Shown piece after piece: positions 27,396-36,352 of a stretch of DNA of 64,000 nt. How positions within the stretch are numbered: the stretch's first letter is position 1; the number at the start of each line of letters is the position of its first letter. The notes under the pieces are model-generated. The model saw nothing but the letters and a program-made list of their open reading frames with translations. It was not told the origin of the DNA and did no database searches. The position numbers and the translations under genes are program-made. Origin of the DNA: Candidatus Obscuribacter sp. (GTDB lineage: Bacteria > Cyanobacteriota > Vampirovibrionia > Obscuribacterales > Obscuribacteraceae); contig JADKDV010000005.1 of NCBI GenBank assembly GCA_016718315.1, positions 620,001 to 684,000 of the forward strand. Direction: 5' to 3'.

Positions 27396-29639
27396 TTACT
27401 GTGCCAGTTGCAGGTCGCCACCCTTCCAGGCATTTTTGAGCTCAGGTGTTTGTACCTGACCTCTATCGCGCAATACTTCGTCCTGCACTTTGTCTTTGAG
27501 CTGGTTATAGGCTTGCGCAATTGACTTTTGTTGTTTCAGTGCTTCAATCAGTTGTCTTGTAAACACTCCGTTGGGATAGTTCTTTGATTCCCAGGATGCC
27601 TGGTCCGGCGAGCTTGAGCAAATGACCATTTGACCTGAGCCCTGGGTGATTGTTTCGGAGTCAAAGTTTTGTGCTTTGTAAAGACCTTTGGCACCGTCTC
27701 TGGTGGCGCCGCTGTGGCAGGCGTCGAGCACGATTAAGACGCGATCTGTGTTGATACGACGCTTGATTTTGTCAATTAGCTCTTGCATCGATATGCCGGT
27801 AGCGTATAACTTATCTTTTTTAGTGTCAAAAACGACTAGATAGTTCTCGCCTTTGACGTCCATCTCCGATGGGCTGCCGTGGCTACTTACGTAGAGTACG
27901 ACGAGATCATTTGGCTTGACTGTTTTAGGCAGCCAGGAGTCGCCCAAAAGGGACATTATGTTTTCGCGGGAAGCATCGCTATCCACTAGCAGTTTGGCGT
28001 GGTCACTTTTAAAATGACCATCCTGGAGCAAATAGTCATAAAAGTCTCTGGCATCTTTGGCTGAGTATTTAAGATTGAGTGTAGTGTCCTGGTAGTTGCT
28101 TATACCGACTACCAGTGCCCACTTGTCGCCTGGGGCTGTGCTTGTGGGAGTAGTTGTCGTAGCAATTGTTGGAGGTTTTGTGGTCCCAGTGAGTGGTTCC
28201 GCTGGTAGTGTGGCTGGCGCTATAGCAGTTGGCTTGGTTGTCGGTGGGTTGGCTGTCTGCGTGGTGCCCGTGGCTACAGGCTGTGTGCGTTTGAGTCTGG
28301 CACCACCAGGTAGTTTGCGCTTGATTTGCAGGGCTGTATCTGCAGCTTTATCCGCTTCTGCTTGTTTGCCCATCTTGCTGTATAGCGTTGCTAGCTTGTC
28401 ATAATCCAGGGCCACTCTTGCGCTTTCGCGGCCAAAGGTGCGACTGTTAACATCAATAGCTTGCTTGTAGAGACTTTCTGCTTCTGGGTAGAGCTTTTGA
28501 GTTACCAGCGCTTCGCCCAAAAGCATTTTTGATTTGCCGGTCAAGGCATTACCCGTGCCCAGGCTGTCTTCTCTAATTGTTAGTGCTTGTTTGAAGTAAA
28601 TTTGTGCTTGCTTTGCGTCGTTTTGCTTCATTGCGACTTGACCAAGCAGGTCAATTACTTCGGCTGTGTCTGGAGATTGACCCAGTTTTGCCTGCCTTAT
28701 GGTTAGCGCATTTTCGAGCTTTTCGTGAGCTTCTTTGAGGCGACCTTGGTCCAGATCTATTTCGGCTAGTGAGACCAGTCCTGTTGCCACCATCGGATGA
28801 TCCGCACCTAGAGTGCGCTCTTTGGTCTTTAGGCTGGCTAGTTGTAGCGGTGTTGCTTCGTCATAGCGACCTTGTCTGGCGTAAGTCTTAGCCAGGTTAC
28901 CTGCAATGATCGCGTAAGTGCTGGACTGGTTGCCCGAGAGTTTTTCGATTTTAGCCAGGGCTCTTTTAAAATAACGCTCGGCTTCTTCGTACATGTCTTG
29001 ATCGCGGTACAAAGTACCCATATCATTTAAGGTAGTTGCCACTTGCTCTTCATCCCCGCTTGCTACCGTCATGGTAAGAGCCTGGTTGTAGAGATCCTCT
29101 GCTTTGCTATAGAGACCTTGGTCTTGATAGAGTCCAGCTAGATTGCTGAGGCAGTAGGCTTCATTGGCATCACCTTTTGACTTGTAAATCGATTGTGCTT
29201 GCTTAAAGAGGGTCTCAGCCTCTATGTACTGCGATTGTAGCTGCAACATCAAAGCCAAATTGTTCAGTGTGGCACCGTATTCTGTTGTATTGGCGCCGCC
29301 GCTCATGCGTGTCAGTTCCAGCGATTGGCGGAAGAGCTTTTCGGCTTGCGGATAGAGCCCCATGCGCCAGTGCGCTATACCCAGCCCGTTGACCGCCAGA
29401 GACTTGAATTTTTCAAAGCCAGGTACGTTGTATTCGGCTATCGACTGTTCAAAGGTTTTGGCAGCGGTTTTGTAGTCGCCCTGGTTCATGTATTTGTTGG
29501 CCACAGTAAAATACTGAGTAGCCTTAAGCACATCGGCGCTGGCAGGCGTTAAGCTGCAGCTACTTAAAAGTAGAGTTGTAGCAAGAGTAATTGTCGCTTT
29601 GTGCGACCATAATTTGCCTGATAGAAGTGCTAAAAACAA
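27396..29639 (-). CDS. TPR-caspase (peptidase C14) lipoprotein
   Basis: 747 residues from TTG 29639 (AAGG eight bases upstream). The N-terminal lipobox TTLLLSSC predicts a lipoprotein. About ten TPRs of kinesin-light-chain/Fis1 type span residues 40-440. A Thr/Pro linker (about 455-505) leads to a C14 caspase domain: WALVVGISNYQ, catalytic H587 in YVSSHG and C641 in LDACHSG. Bacterial caspase-like proteins (orthocaspases) are common in Cyanobacteria and relatives. The likely role is a surface- or periplasm-exposed protease triggered through the TPR scaffold; target unknown. Confidence 0.9.
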   Translation of the reverse strand: MFLALLSGKLWSHKATITLATTLLLSSCSLTPASADVLKATQYFTVANKYMNQGDYKTAAKTFEQSIAEYNVPGFEKFKSLAVNGLGIAHWRMGLYPQAEKLFRQSLELTRMSGGANTTEYGATLNNLALMLQLQSQYIEAETLFKQAQSIYKSKGDANEAYCLSNLAGLYQDQGLYSKAEDLYNQALTMTVASGDEEQVATTLNDMGTLYRDQDMYEEAERYFKRALAKIEKLSGNQSSTYAIIAGNLAKTYARQGRYDEATPLQLASLKTKERTLGADHPMVATGLVSLAEIDLDQGRLKEAHEKLENALTIRQAKLGQSPDTAEVIDLLGQVAMKQNDAKQAQIYFKQALTIREDSLGTGNALTGKSKMLLGEALVTQKLYPEAESLYKQAIDVNSRTFGRESARVALDYDKLATLYSKMGKQAEADKAADTALQIKRKLPGGARLKRTQPVATGTTQTANPPTTKPTAIAPATLPAEPLTGTTKPPTIATTTTPTSTAPGDKWALVVGISNYQDTTLNLKYSAKDARDFYDYLLQDGHFKSDHAKLLVDSDASRENIMSLLGDSWLPKTVKPNDLVVLYVSSHGSPSEMDVKGENYLVVFDTKKDKLYATGISMQELIDKIKRRINTDRVLIVLDACHSGATRDGAKGLYKAQNFDSETITQGSGQMVICSSSPDQASWESKNYPNGVFTRQLIEALKQQKSIAQAYNQLKDKVQDEVLRDRGQVQTPELKNAWKGGDLQLAQ

Positions 29640-29804
29640 GAGTAGTACCTTGATGAGACCATAGCGGTCAACAAGTATAAACCTCTTGGCAGTGTTAATG
29701 TTCAGCTACTGATCGCAGCGCTGAATATTGCCGCGCAAGAGGGCTGATCTCTGGTGCTATAGTTTGCAAATCAAGCTGTACTTTGCAGAGTCATGTGAGT
29801 AGTA

Positions 29805-29841
29805 TTCCAGGTGTGCTAGGGTGGTTATAGATCACCTGGAA
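29805..29841 (+). promoter_or_regulatory. Nine-base inverted repeat masking a ribosome binding site
   Basis: TTCCAGGTG (29805-29813) and CACCTGGAA (29833-29841) are perfectly complementary with a 19-base loop. The right arm contains most of the GGAAGA that would serve the ATG at 29852. In RNA the hairpin would hide the ribosome binding site, so translational control is possible. Alternatively it is an operator. Confidence 0.4.
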
Positions 29842-29851
29842 GATAACGCTT

Positions 29852-30424
29852 ATGAGAGCACTACCAACTGCCTTATCGCTTTCGGACGCAATGAAAGTTT
29901 TTGCATTTTTGCCTGTCTTTGTCGCCATCATTTTGTGCAAAGGTCCGAAGGCTGAATTGTCTGACCAGATGTGCTACAGGAAGCCGGTAGTGCCGGTCAG
30001 TTGCCGGGCTTTTACGCCAACCTTTTACTACATGGGGGATAAGGCTCAAGAACGGGACATGGGGGCGATTTTTCAAGCGGAGGAAGCGGCCGATGAATGG
30101 CTCGATCTGAGCATGCTTTCGCTGAGCGAGGGCAAGCATGTAATGGATGTTGAAGTGGGAATGCCTTTGAATCGGCAAAGCAAGTCTCAGCTCGTATCTA
30201 TTGAACACCGTGGTAATTCAAATGGGCTATTGGTTGTGAGAGTTTCGGCTGGAGCCGCTTACTATAATCCGGTTGATTGGGTTGACGCAGTTAAAACATT
30301 TGCACGTCATCGCGGTTGCAAGCGCGTCTTGATACTGGGGAGTCATGCAGCGGGAGTTTCAGTTTTATATGATAGTGCTTACCTCGTCCTGCCGGAGAAG
30401 AGTGCAGCAGATAGAGACTTTTAG
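29852..30424 (+). CDS. Exported hypothetical protein
   Basis: 190 residues. An N-terminal hydrophobic segment (KVFAFLPVFVAIILC, residues 15-29) is probably a signal peptide or anchor; an internal ATG just before it (residue 14) would give a shorter standard signal peptide. The mature part has alternating beta and helix segments (GLLVVRVSAGAAYYN, CKRVLILGSHAAGVSVLY) and several cysteines. No family recognised. Confidence 0.6.
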   Translation: MRALPTALSLSDAMKVFAFLPVFVAIILCKGPKAELSDQMCYRKPVVPVSCRAFTPTFYYMGDKAQERDMGAIFQAEEAADEWLDLSMLSLSEGKHVMDVEVGMPLNRQSKSQLVSIEHRGNSNGLLVVRVSAGAAYYNPVDWVDAVKTFARHRGCKRVLILGSHAAGVSVLYDSAYLVLPEKSAADRDF

Positions 30425-30442
30425 TAATGCACATGGTCATAG

Positions 30443-30817
30443 CTAACTAAACAAATTTGCTGGATAAAGCTCGCTCAGCACAGTCAAGCGGCAGCACTCT
30501 AAAAAATACAAAGCTGGCAACGTAGTAATAGCTGCGTAGGTGATTTTATTGCTAGTGTCTTTTATACAGAGAGCCCAATAGAGTGGCATAAGCGGTAGTG
30601 CAAACAAAATCGCTCCGCCCCAGCCACCAATTATCGCCGCAATGACCGGGTGACCTAAGGTGGGCACCAGGGACAATACCAGTGCTAAGCGCATAATGAT
30701 TGAGCCTTGAGAGCAGGCTGGCTTGTTTGTATCGAGTCTGGCGAGTGAAACCAGCAGGCAGACTGCAAGATAGGCGATGCACAAAAGGACATTGGCAAAT
30801 AAATCTAAAGGGTGCAT
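30443..30817 (-). CDS. Small integral membrane protein
   Basis: 124 residues from ATG 30817 (GAGG seven bases upstream; an in-frame TTG four codons earlier contains that Shine-Dalgarno sequence). Three to four hydrophobic helices (LFANVLLCIAYLAVCLLVSLA, LALVLSLVPTLGHPVIAAII, AILFALPLMPLYWALC, and a weaker ITYAAITTLPALYFL). No known family. Convergent with 29852-30424 and with only 18 bp between them. Confidence 0.6.
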   Translation of the reverse strand: MHPLDLFANVLLCIAYLAVCLLVSLARLDTNKPACSQGSIIMRLALVLSLVPTLGHPVIAAIIGGWGGAILFALPLMPLYWALCIKDTSNKITYAAITTLPALYFLECCRLTVLSELYPANLFS

Positions 30818-30993
30818 TTTACACCTCAAATTGTCGATGGCGGACTGTATAGCGATCTTAGGCTTTGCGCTGTGGCGCGGCTACAGTAAAAACCCGAGAA
30901 ATGACCTGGCTTGATTGACGGTTGTAGCTGGAGTCGATTGCGCGGTATCCTTGCTCAAGCTAATATATGACGGTCAAAAAGGACCTCTGCCCC

Positions 30994-31995
30994 ATGTCTG
31001 ACAACGAAATCCACAAAGCTCTGCGTGACCTGGGTATCGAGCCTGGGGCTAGTTGGGATGACGTCGCAGCTCGTTACAAGCTATTGGTGCGGATGTGGCA
31101 CTCGGACCGGGCCCGTCCTGAGGATAAGGCTGTAGCCGACCAGGAATTGAAGAAAATAAATAACGCGCGTGACCTGCTCAAGGAGCACTACAAAAGTGCA
31201 GCCCACGTCACTAGTGGATATTGTCGCTGCCAGCCGATACCAGTCAGCGCTCAGCCTCAGCCCACGGCCTCCGCTCCACCGCCGCCTCCTCCACCTCCAC
31301 CAAGACCGGAGCCACAACCACAGCCAGAGACCAAAGCTCAGTCCGGATACCAGCACCAATCTCAATCCCAGTCTCAGTCCACCGGTGCGACGCAGCAGGG
31401 ACCACAATCTCATCAAACCAGTCAAAGCCAATCATATGGCTCTAAAGCTGCTTCTTCCGGTAACTCCAATCAGCAATACATCGTCCTGGGACTCGATTTT
31501 AGTAAGCCAAAAGTAGTGCTCTCAGCTTTTGGTTTTGGGTTGTTTTTAATGCTTGCTTTTGGCAATATGCCCAAAACACCTGATAACTCTCAAAATGTCA
31601 GTCCGCCCCCGGAGCGCGTTGTGGTGCCGGTCCGTTACGTGCCACCGCCTCCTGACCCCCGGCTCGTCAAAAATCAGGCAGAAATAGACAAGCGGATGGC
31701 TGAGGCGAGCCAAAAGGCTACGGCAGTGCGTGAGATTGTAAACGGCTATCAGCAATCAATGACCGAGCTTGCAGCCAAGATAAACAAAGACTATGCTGCC
31801 GGTCTGGACACTGAAGCCGATAAGGCTAAGCTAAAGAGCACCCAGGATGTCTCCAGTCGGGTGGCAGGAGAGGCAGTGAGGCTGGAAATGCTCGTAAAGG
31901 AAATTGGTAAATTGCGGGCAAATGACCCTAATCTGAGCTTTGAATCAGTGGATAATGAACTGGCTAAGCCTGTACAGGCTTTGCAAAACCGGTAA
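30994..31995 (+). CDS. J-domain membrane protein with HSD in place of HPD
   Basis: 333 residues from ATG 30994 (AAGGA ten bases upstream; ATG 30967 is in frame but lacks one). Residues 4-65 are a J domain (ALRDLGIEPGASWDDVAARY, MWHSDRARPED, INNARDLLKEHY). The Hsp70-activating HPD tripeptide is H36-S37-D38. Next comes a Pro/Gln/Ser-rich linker, one membrane helix near residues 170-190 (SAFGFGLFLMLAFGNM) and a helical C-terminal region. The J domain would face the cytosol. The Pro to Ser change predicts weak or no DnaK stimulation. Confidence 0.8.
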   Translation: MSDNEIHKALRDLGIEPGASWDDVAARYKLLVRMWHSDRARPEDKAVADQELKKINNARDLLKEHYKSAAHVTSGYCRCQPIPVSAQPQPTASAPPPPPPPPPRPEPQPQPETKAQSGYQHQSQSQSQSTGATQQGPQSHQTSQSQSYGSKAASSGNSNQQYIVLGLDFSKPKVVLSAFGFGLFLMLAFGNMPKTPDNSQNVSPPPERVVVPVRYVPPPPDPRLVKNQAEIDKRMAEASQKATAVREIVNGYQQSMTELAAKINKDYAAGLDTEADKAKLKSTQDVSSRVAGEAVRLEMLVKEIGKLRANDPNLSFESVDNELAKPVQALQNR

Positions 31996-32037
31996 ATCTG
32001 GTACAAAATAAGAGAAGATATCCCGTAGGATTTGCTT

Positions 32038-32754
32038 TTGCTATCTAAAAAACAACTGATTGCGATTGTCCTGGCAGTGCCTGTATTGGCTGCCGGCGGG
32101 TATGTCTGGGCTTTTGTCCAGCAGGAGAGAGACCTGGAATCATTAATTGCCCGGCGTCAGTGGCTGGAGGCTGAATCGGCTGCCAGCTGCGCTACTTTGC
32201 CAGTTGTTATAGGCTCAGGCAAGGACAACGGGGCTGCCGCCCTTTATTTGTCGAGCTTTTTTGCCAGTCGGGCCGAAGATGTCCATACGGCTGCTGAACT
32301 CGACGCCAAAGCCGATGGTCTTTTGCCGGCAGAGCACTTGGATCAGGCTATCACCAATTTAATTGCCACAGCTGAGATGCTCGAATACCGCCTTAAGCTG
32401 CCTGAGCTAGCTGAGTCATGTACTCGCTGTGCGGTGCAAGTGGCTGGCCGCAGACAAGATGATGCCGATGGAGCAATTGGATATTTCAACATGTCTAGAG
32501 CGCTTTTGGCGATGGGGCAGATGTGCATAAAGCACGATAAACTCTTGATCGCAGAGATTGCCTTTAGAGAGAGCACTGCCACTGCCAGTAGGGCCTACAA
32601 AGGCACTCCACCAGCTGAGTCAGTTTTGAGAGGGCGCTATGGTGGCCAGCTTAAAGATGCACTGACTGCTCAAATCGAACTATTGGAAAATCAAGGCAAG
32701 ACCCAGCATCTGCCCTTTTTGAAGAAGAGACTAGCTGAAGTCTCTAATTTGTAG
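32038..32754 (+). CDS. Membrane-anchored helical (TPR-like) protein
   Basis: 238 residues from TTG 32038 (GTAGGA seven bases upstream; TTG 32032 is too close). No ATG is usable before the signal anchor (LIAIVLAVPVLAAGGYVWAF). The rest is helical, with TPR-like pairs (LIARRQWLEAESAASC, FNMSRALLAMGQMCIKHDKL, IAEIAFRESTATASRAYKG). It starts 40 bp after the J-domain gene and is likely co-transcribed, so a shared envelope quality-control role is possible. Confidence 0.68.
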   Translation: MLSKKQLIAIVLAVPVLAAGGYVWAFVQQERDLESLIARRQWLEAESAASCATLPVVIGSGKDNGAAALYLSSFFASRAEDVHTAAELDAKADGLLPAEHLDQAITNLIATAEMLEYRLKLPELAESCTRCAVQVAGRRQDDADGAIGYFNMSRALLAMGQMCIKHDKLLIAEIAFRESTATASRAYKGTPPAESVLRGRYGGQLKDALTAQIELLENQGKTQHLPFLKKRLAEVSNL

Positions 32755-32755
32755 T

Positions 32756-33121
32756 CTAAAAGAGATCATCTATCCTGAATGAGTAACCCAGTCCCGCAAA
32801 GACTGAAGGTGCGGACTGGTTGAGCCCAACACCAAATCTGGTGTCAACTTGCTGATGACGTGTCACTTTGTAGACGCCACCAAAATGTAGCAGATTGATG
32901 GGATACTTATGCTCGGCAAAAAAGCCCGCATACTCCATAAAAGCCGATGCCTTGCTGCCAAGATTACGACAGACTAGTGCGTCAGGCTGCCATTGCAATG
33001 TCTCACCACGGTTTATTAATACCAGTGATTGCATGCCGCAAATAGACCAGCGATCATTTACAGCATAACTATAAGGCAGACCTGATAATAATTGGTACTG
33101 CCCTTCTAACTTTCGTCTTCG
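32756..33121 (-). pseudogene. Remnant of an outer-membrane beta-barrel transporter (Phenol_MetA_deg-like), 5' part lost
   Basis: The frame reads without a stop from 33121 to the TAG at 32756-32758 and gives only the last 120 residues of a beta-barrel. SYAVNDRWSICGMQSLVLIN, the block ASAFMEYAGFFAE, HFGGVYKVTRHQQVDTRFG and the terminal VFAGLGYSFRI match the C-terminal strands of the Phenol_MetA_deg transporter family. No signal peptide, no N-terminal strands and no good start exist. A stop at 33122-33124 and the histidine kinase end (33106) cut it off. A 92-residue ORF from ATG 33034 is just part of it. Confidence 0.7.
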
Positions 33122-34545
33122 TCAACTACTAGTGTGTCTCTATTGTCGTCTTTGTCATCCAATGTGAGAGGGACAGTAAACCATATCTCTGTGCCTTCAC
33201 CTGGTGCACTCTTAATGCCGACATGACCATTCATCATAGCCACAGATTGTTTGACAATAGATAGACCTAGTCCAGTGCCACCGTACTTGCGGGTGTTTGA
33301 GCCGTCGCCTTGCACAAAAGGCTCAAAAATCTGTTTTTGTTGCTCATTATCAATACCGATACCTGTGTCGACCATACCAAACCTGATGACATACAGGTCA
33401 TTGTGTATTGAGTCAATAAATGCTGAGAAAGCTATTGTGCCCGAGTCTGTAAATTTTAAGGCATTTTGTGCGAGATTTTGTAGAGCATGTTTTAGCCTCA
33501 TCGAGTCTCCGTGCAAGATAGCTGGCATCGTCGGCTCGATGTCGATGGTTAATGCCAATCCCTTTGCTCTGGCGGGTATGGATATCGACTGAGCCACTTC
33601 CGCTACAAGTTCCGCTACGCTAAATGGCACTATGTCTAGTTTGAGTTTGCCGGATTCTAGCTTGGAGAAGTCGAGTAAGTCGTTAACGATGTGCATCAGA
33701 TCACGACCAGCTTGCATGATGTTTTCTGCAAGTTCGTGCACGAGTTCTGAATTATCTTCGTCATGGGCAAGCATCTCTGCTAGACCAAGTATGCCTGCCA
33801 TAGGGGTACGCAATTCATGACTCATGTTTGAGACAAATTGGACTTTAAGACGGTTTGCTCCAATTGCTTCATCGCGTGCGAGTTTGAGTGCGTCGTTAGT
33901 CATCAAAAGATCATTTGTGCGCTCAAGTACTTTAGACTCCAGGCTCTCGTTAAGCTCCGAGATCTCTCTATTTAGTTTGGCTAGATTTTGATTCTTTGTC
34001 TCCAGTTCAGCATTGACTTGGTCTAGCAATTTTTGTTTTGCTGACAGCTCTTCTAGTGCCAGTAATACTTCCTGGTTTTGCTGGTGGACTTCGTCAATTA
34101 CACTTACAGCAGCTATTTTGGTGAGTGACTCGGAGATTTGCTCGATTTCGTTGCCTGTAAATGGCAGTCTGGGTGCCATGTGTTTGCGTATGGTTATGGT
34201 CGTACCGGTTTCGAGTCCTTGTATGTCAAATTGGTCTACGAGTTTACTAGCGCCGAGTAAATCTCTGTTTTCTGGCAGGGCATTGTCTTTATTTGTCACC
34301 ACGATGACAAAACTAAATGGAGTATCTGTATCATCAATGGCAAAAGTAAGCCTGCCGCGAGAGCCCTGCATGATGGCGCTGCGACATATCTCGCTAACAG
34401 CAGTGCTTATGCGAGTCTGGTCATGTAAGTCAAAGCCCAAAAGTAGTGCTATTTGTCTTGAGCGGCGACGCGCTAGCACTACGTCGCCTTCGTTTTGGAG
34501 GAGGAGATTGAGTAAGGGCTTTTGTCTTGTGCCTGATGGTGTCAT
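33106..34545 (-). CDS. Histidine kinase with N-terminal decayed RsbT-like domain
   Basis: 479 residues from ATG 34545, which overlaps nothing and sits 2 bp after the stop of the phosphatase gene (TAGTGATG). Residues 20-125 resemble RsbT (RRSRQIALLLGFDLHDQTRI), but the N-box Asn of SELARN is Ser here (SEICRS, S56). Residues 150-225 are a coiled coil. HisKA follows with H243 in SNMSHELRTP, then a complete HATPase (NLAQNALKFTDSG, MVDTGIGID, GTGLGLSIV). No membrane segment or receiver domain is present. It is the likely output of the Rsb module; its response regulator lies elsewhere. Confidence 0.92.
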   Translation of the reverse strand: MTPSGTRQKPLLNLLLQNEGDVVLARRRSRQIALLLGFDLHDQTRISTAVSEICRSAIMQGSRGRLTFAIDDTDTPFSFVIVVTNKDNALPENRDLLGASKLVDQFDIQGLETGTTITIRKHMAPRLPFTGNEIEQISESLTKIAAVSVIDEVHQQNQEVLLALEELSAKQKLLDQVNAELETKNQNLAKLNREISELNESLESKVLERTNDLLMTNDALKLARDEAIGANRLKVQFVSNMSHELRTPMAGILGLAEMLAHDEDNSELVHELAENIMQAGRDLMHIVNDLLDFSKLESGKLKLDIVPFSVAELVAEVAQSISIPARAKGLALTIDIEPTMPAILHGDSMRLKHALQNLAQNALKFTDSGTIAFSAFIDSIHNDLYVIRFGMVDTGIGIDNEQQKQIFEPFVQGDGSNTRKYGGTGLGLSIVKQSVAMMNGHVGIKSAPGEGTEIWFTVPLTLDDKDDNRDTLVVDEDES

Positions 34546-34547
34546 CA

Positions 34548-35546
34548 CTACCACTTGTCCTTTACCACTAGTATCGTAGAGTCGTCCAACTTTTTTGAAT
34601 GATATAGATACAGCCAAGCGGCGATAATTTCGGCAGATTGATCTAGGATGATTTGATTATCTAGTCCTGCCCTCGTTGATATTCCATCTGAATGCATCAC
34701 CAGCACACTGCCTGTGATCCATGGTACGGTCACGTCAAGCGTTTTGGGGTTTTCGTAACCAAGCGTGCCATTTAGAGAAACAAGATGTTTGCGTTCTGAG
34801 TCGTTATAAACTAAGCCGGTGATATTACCAAGCCCGGAGTAGTGCAACAGTCCTCTGTCTAAATCGATTTTGGCTACTGCTCCTACCGCCCCTCGACTCC
34901 CTCTAAGTGAAGTATGCATTGCCTTTAAAATTGCTGATGGAGGTAGATGCAAATTTTCTTTGAAGCGTTTGACTGCCATTATGGCTGCTTCGCAAGCCTC
35001 AAATCCATGTCCGAGCCCGTCCACCAGTAAACAGTTGATTGTTTGATCTCGGCGTTCTACTTGCCATTTGTCTCCAGAGATTAGCTCTCCTGTAATTGGT
35101 ACGGATAATCCGCCAATTAAAGTATCGTCTTTGCCAACAGGGTTATTCCAAAAGCGTACGTTGATGATTGTGCCAGTGCCTGGCTTTGAGTAAATATCAA
35201 AGTGACTAGACATGCGCTTTGCCGCACCAAGTCCGGTGCCCATGGTACCGCTGGTCGAGTAACCGTCCTCAATACATATACCGATATCCATGCCTGGGCC
35301 TTTGTCGACGCACAGCACATCTAGACCAATGTTTTCGGAATCTCTACAGCCCTGGGCGATAATGTCTCCGCCAGACTTACTATGTTTAATCAGATTGGTA
35401 GCAAGTTCGGTGATTACCAGAGCTATTTTGTCCATCTCGGATTGATTCACTCCGATATCTTTTGCCAATTTGACTATGAGACGTCGGGCCTGGCTGACCT
35501 GGCTATCATCAACAACCTGCAGGCTGATCGCGTCACTTACATCCAT
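34548..35546 (-). CDS. RsbT-like ATPase fused to SpoIIE/RsbX-type phosphatase
   Basis: 332 residues. Residues 1-130 are a GHKL ATPase of RsbT type (KIALVITELATNLIKHSKSG, CVDKGPGMD, GTMGTGLGAAKRM). Residues 140-332 are a PP2C/SpoIIE-like phosphatase with the metal motifs SGDKW and LLVDGLGHG and a late MHSDGI. RsbX in Bacillus dephosphorylates RsbS and RsbR and resets the stressosome; here kinase and phosphatase folds are joined. The start overlaps the second RsbT stop by 10 bp. Confidence 0.9.
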   Translation of the reverse strand: MDVSDAISLQVVDDSQVSQARRLIVKLAKDIGVNQSEMDKIALVITELATNLIKHSKSGGDIIAQGCRDSENIGLDVLCVDKGPGMDIGICIEDGYSTSGTMGTGLGAAKRMSSHFDIYSKPGTGTIINVRFWNNPVGKDDTLIGGLSVPITGELISGDKWQVERRDQTINCLLVDGLGHGFEACEAAIMAVKRFKENLHLPPSAILKAMHTSLRGSRGAVGAVAKIDLDRGLLHYSGLGNITGLVYNDSERKHLVSLNGTLGYENPKTLDVTVPWITGSVLVMHSDGISTRAGLDNQIILDQSAEIIAAWLYLYHSKKLDDSTILVVKDKW

Positions 35547-35929
35547 TTTGTCACCGTTATCACAGTTCCACCGCCAGCATTTGCCGCTATCTCAAACTCA
35601 TCCATCAGTCTTTTAGAACCGCTCAGTCCAAGACCCAGTCCCTTTTTTGACGTGTATCCGTCCACCAGCGCCTGTTCAATGTCGGGGATACCGGGTCCGT
35701 TGTCTTCAAATACAAGTCGCAGACCGACGCGGTCTCTTTGAGCGCGCTCGATTTTGACACCGCCGCCAAGTCCGTGCTCAATTGCATTGCGACCCAGCTC
35801 GCTGGCTGCGGTGACTATTTTAGTTTGATTCAATGAAGAAAAGCCAAGATCAGCTGCGTGCATTTTAATGGCAGCGCGCGCTTGCACCAGGTCGTGTTCA
35901 GTCTTAAGTGGGTGATATGCAATCAACAC
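35537..35929 (-). CDS. Second RsbT-type serine kinase
   Basis: 130 residues. GHKL ATPase core: LNQTKIVTAASELGRNAIEH (N box), FEDNGPGIPD (G1) and GYTSKKGLGLGLSGSKRLMDEF (G2). It is a close paralog of the adjacent RsbT (35939-36352). Two RsbT genes in one operon are unusual. Each might serve a different STAS protein, or one may act on the downstream kinase. It overlaps the phosphatase gene by 10 bp. Confidence 0.92.
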   Translation of the reverse strand: MLIAYHPLKTEHDLVQARAAIKMHAADLGFSSLNQTKIVTAASELGRNAIEHGLGGGVKIERAQRDRVGLRLVFEDNGPGIPDIEQALVDGYTSKKGLGLGLSGSKRLMDEFEIAANAGGGTVITVTKWM

Positions 35930-35938
35930 TAGACTAGA

Positions 35939-36352
35939 CTAAGGCTTGTCGAGCCATTTCGAAACTACGACTGTGGTGCCGCCACCATCAGGAGTCTGTA
36001 TCTCAAACTCATCCATCAAGCGTCGTGCGCCTCCCAGTCCAAGACCCATGCCTTTTCCCGTTGTAAAGCCATCTTCGAGAGCTTGTTCTTTGTCGGCAAT
36101 ACCAGGACCGCTGTCCGCAAAGAGCAAGCGTATGCCTGTACGATTACTTTCAGCAATGAGCTGTATGAGGACATTGCCGCCTCCACCGTGTTCCAGGACA
36201 TTGCGTGCCAATTCGCTCGCCGCTGTTATTACTTTGGTCTGATTGACAAGACTAAAGTTTAGTAGCGATGCGATGCGCTTAACGCTGTTTCTAACATCAG
36301 CGATATCATTTTCGTTGGCTATCGCACGCTCTTCCTGGGACTTGATGGTCAT
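35939..36352 (-). CDS. rsbT: RsbT switch kinase
   Basis: 137 residues with the same N, G1 and G2 boxes (LVNQTKVITAASELARNVLEH, FADSGPGIAD, GMGLGLGGARRLMDEF). In Bacillus, RsbT phosphorylates RsbS and RsbR, is released from the stressosome under stress and activates RsbU. Here no RsbU is present. The ATGA overlap with the RsbS gene shows translational coupling. Order R-S-T is conserved across phyla. Confidence 0.94.
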   Translation of the reverse strand: MTIKSQEERAIANENDIADVRNSVKRIASLLNFSLVNQTKVITAASELARNVLEHGGGGNVLIQLIAESNRTGIRLLFADSGPGIADKEQALEDGFTTGKGMGLGLGGARRLMDEFEIQTPDGGGTTVVVSKWLDKP

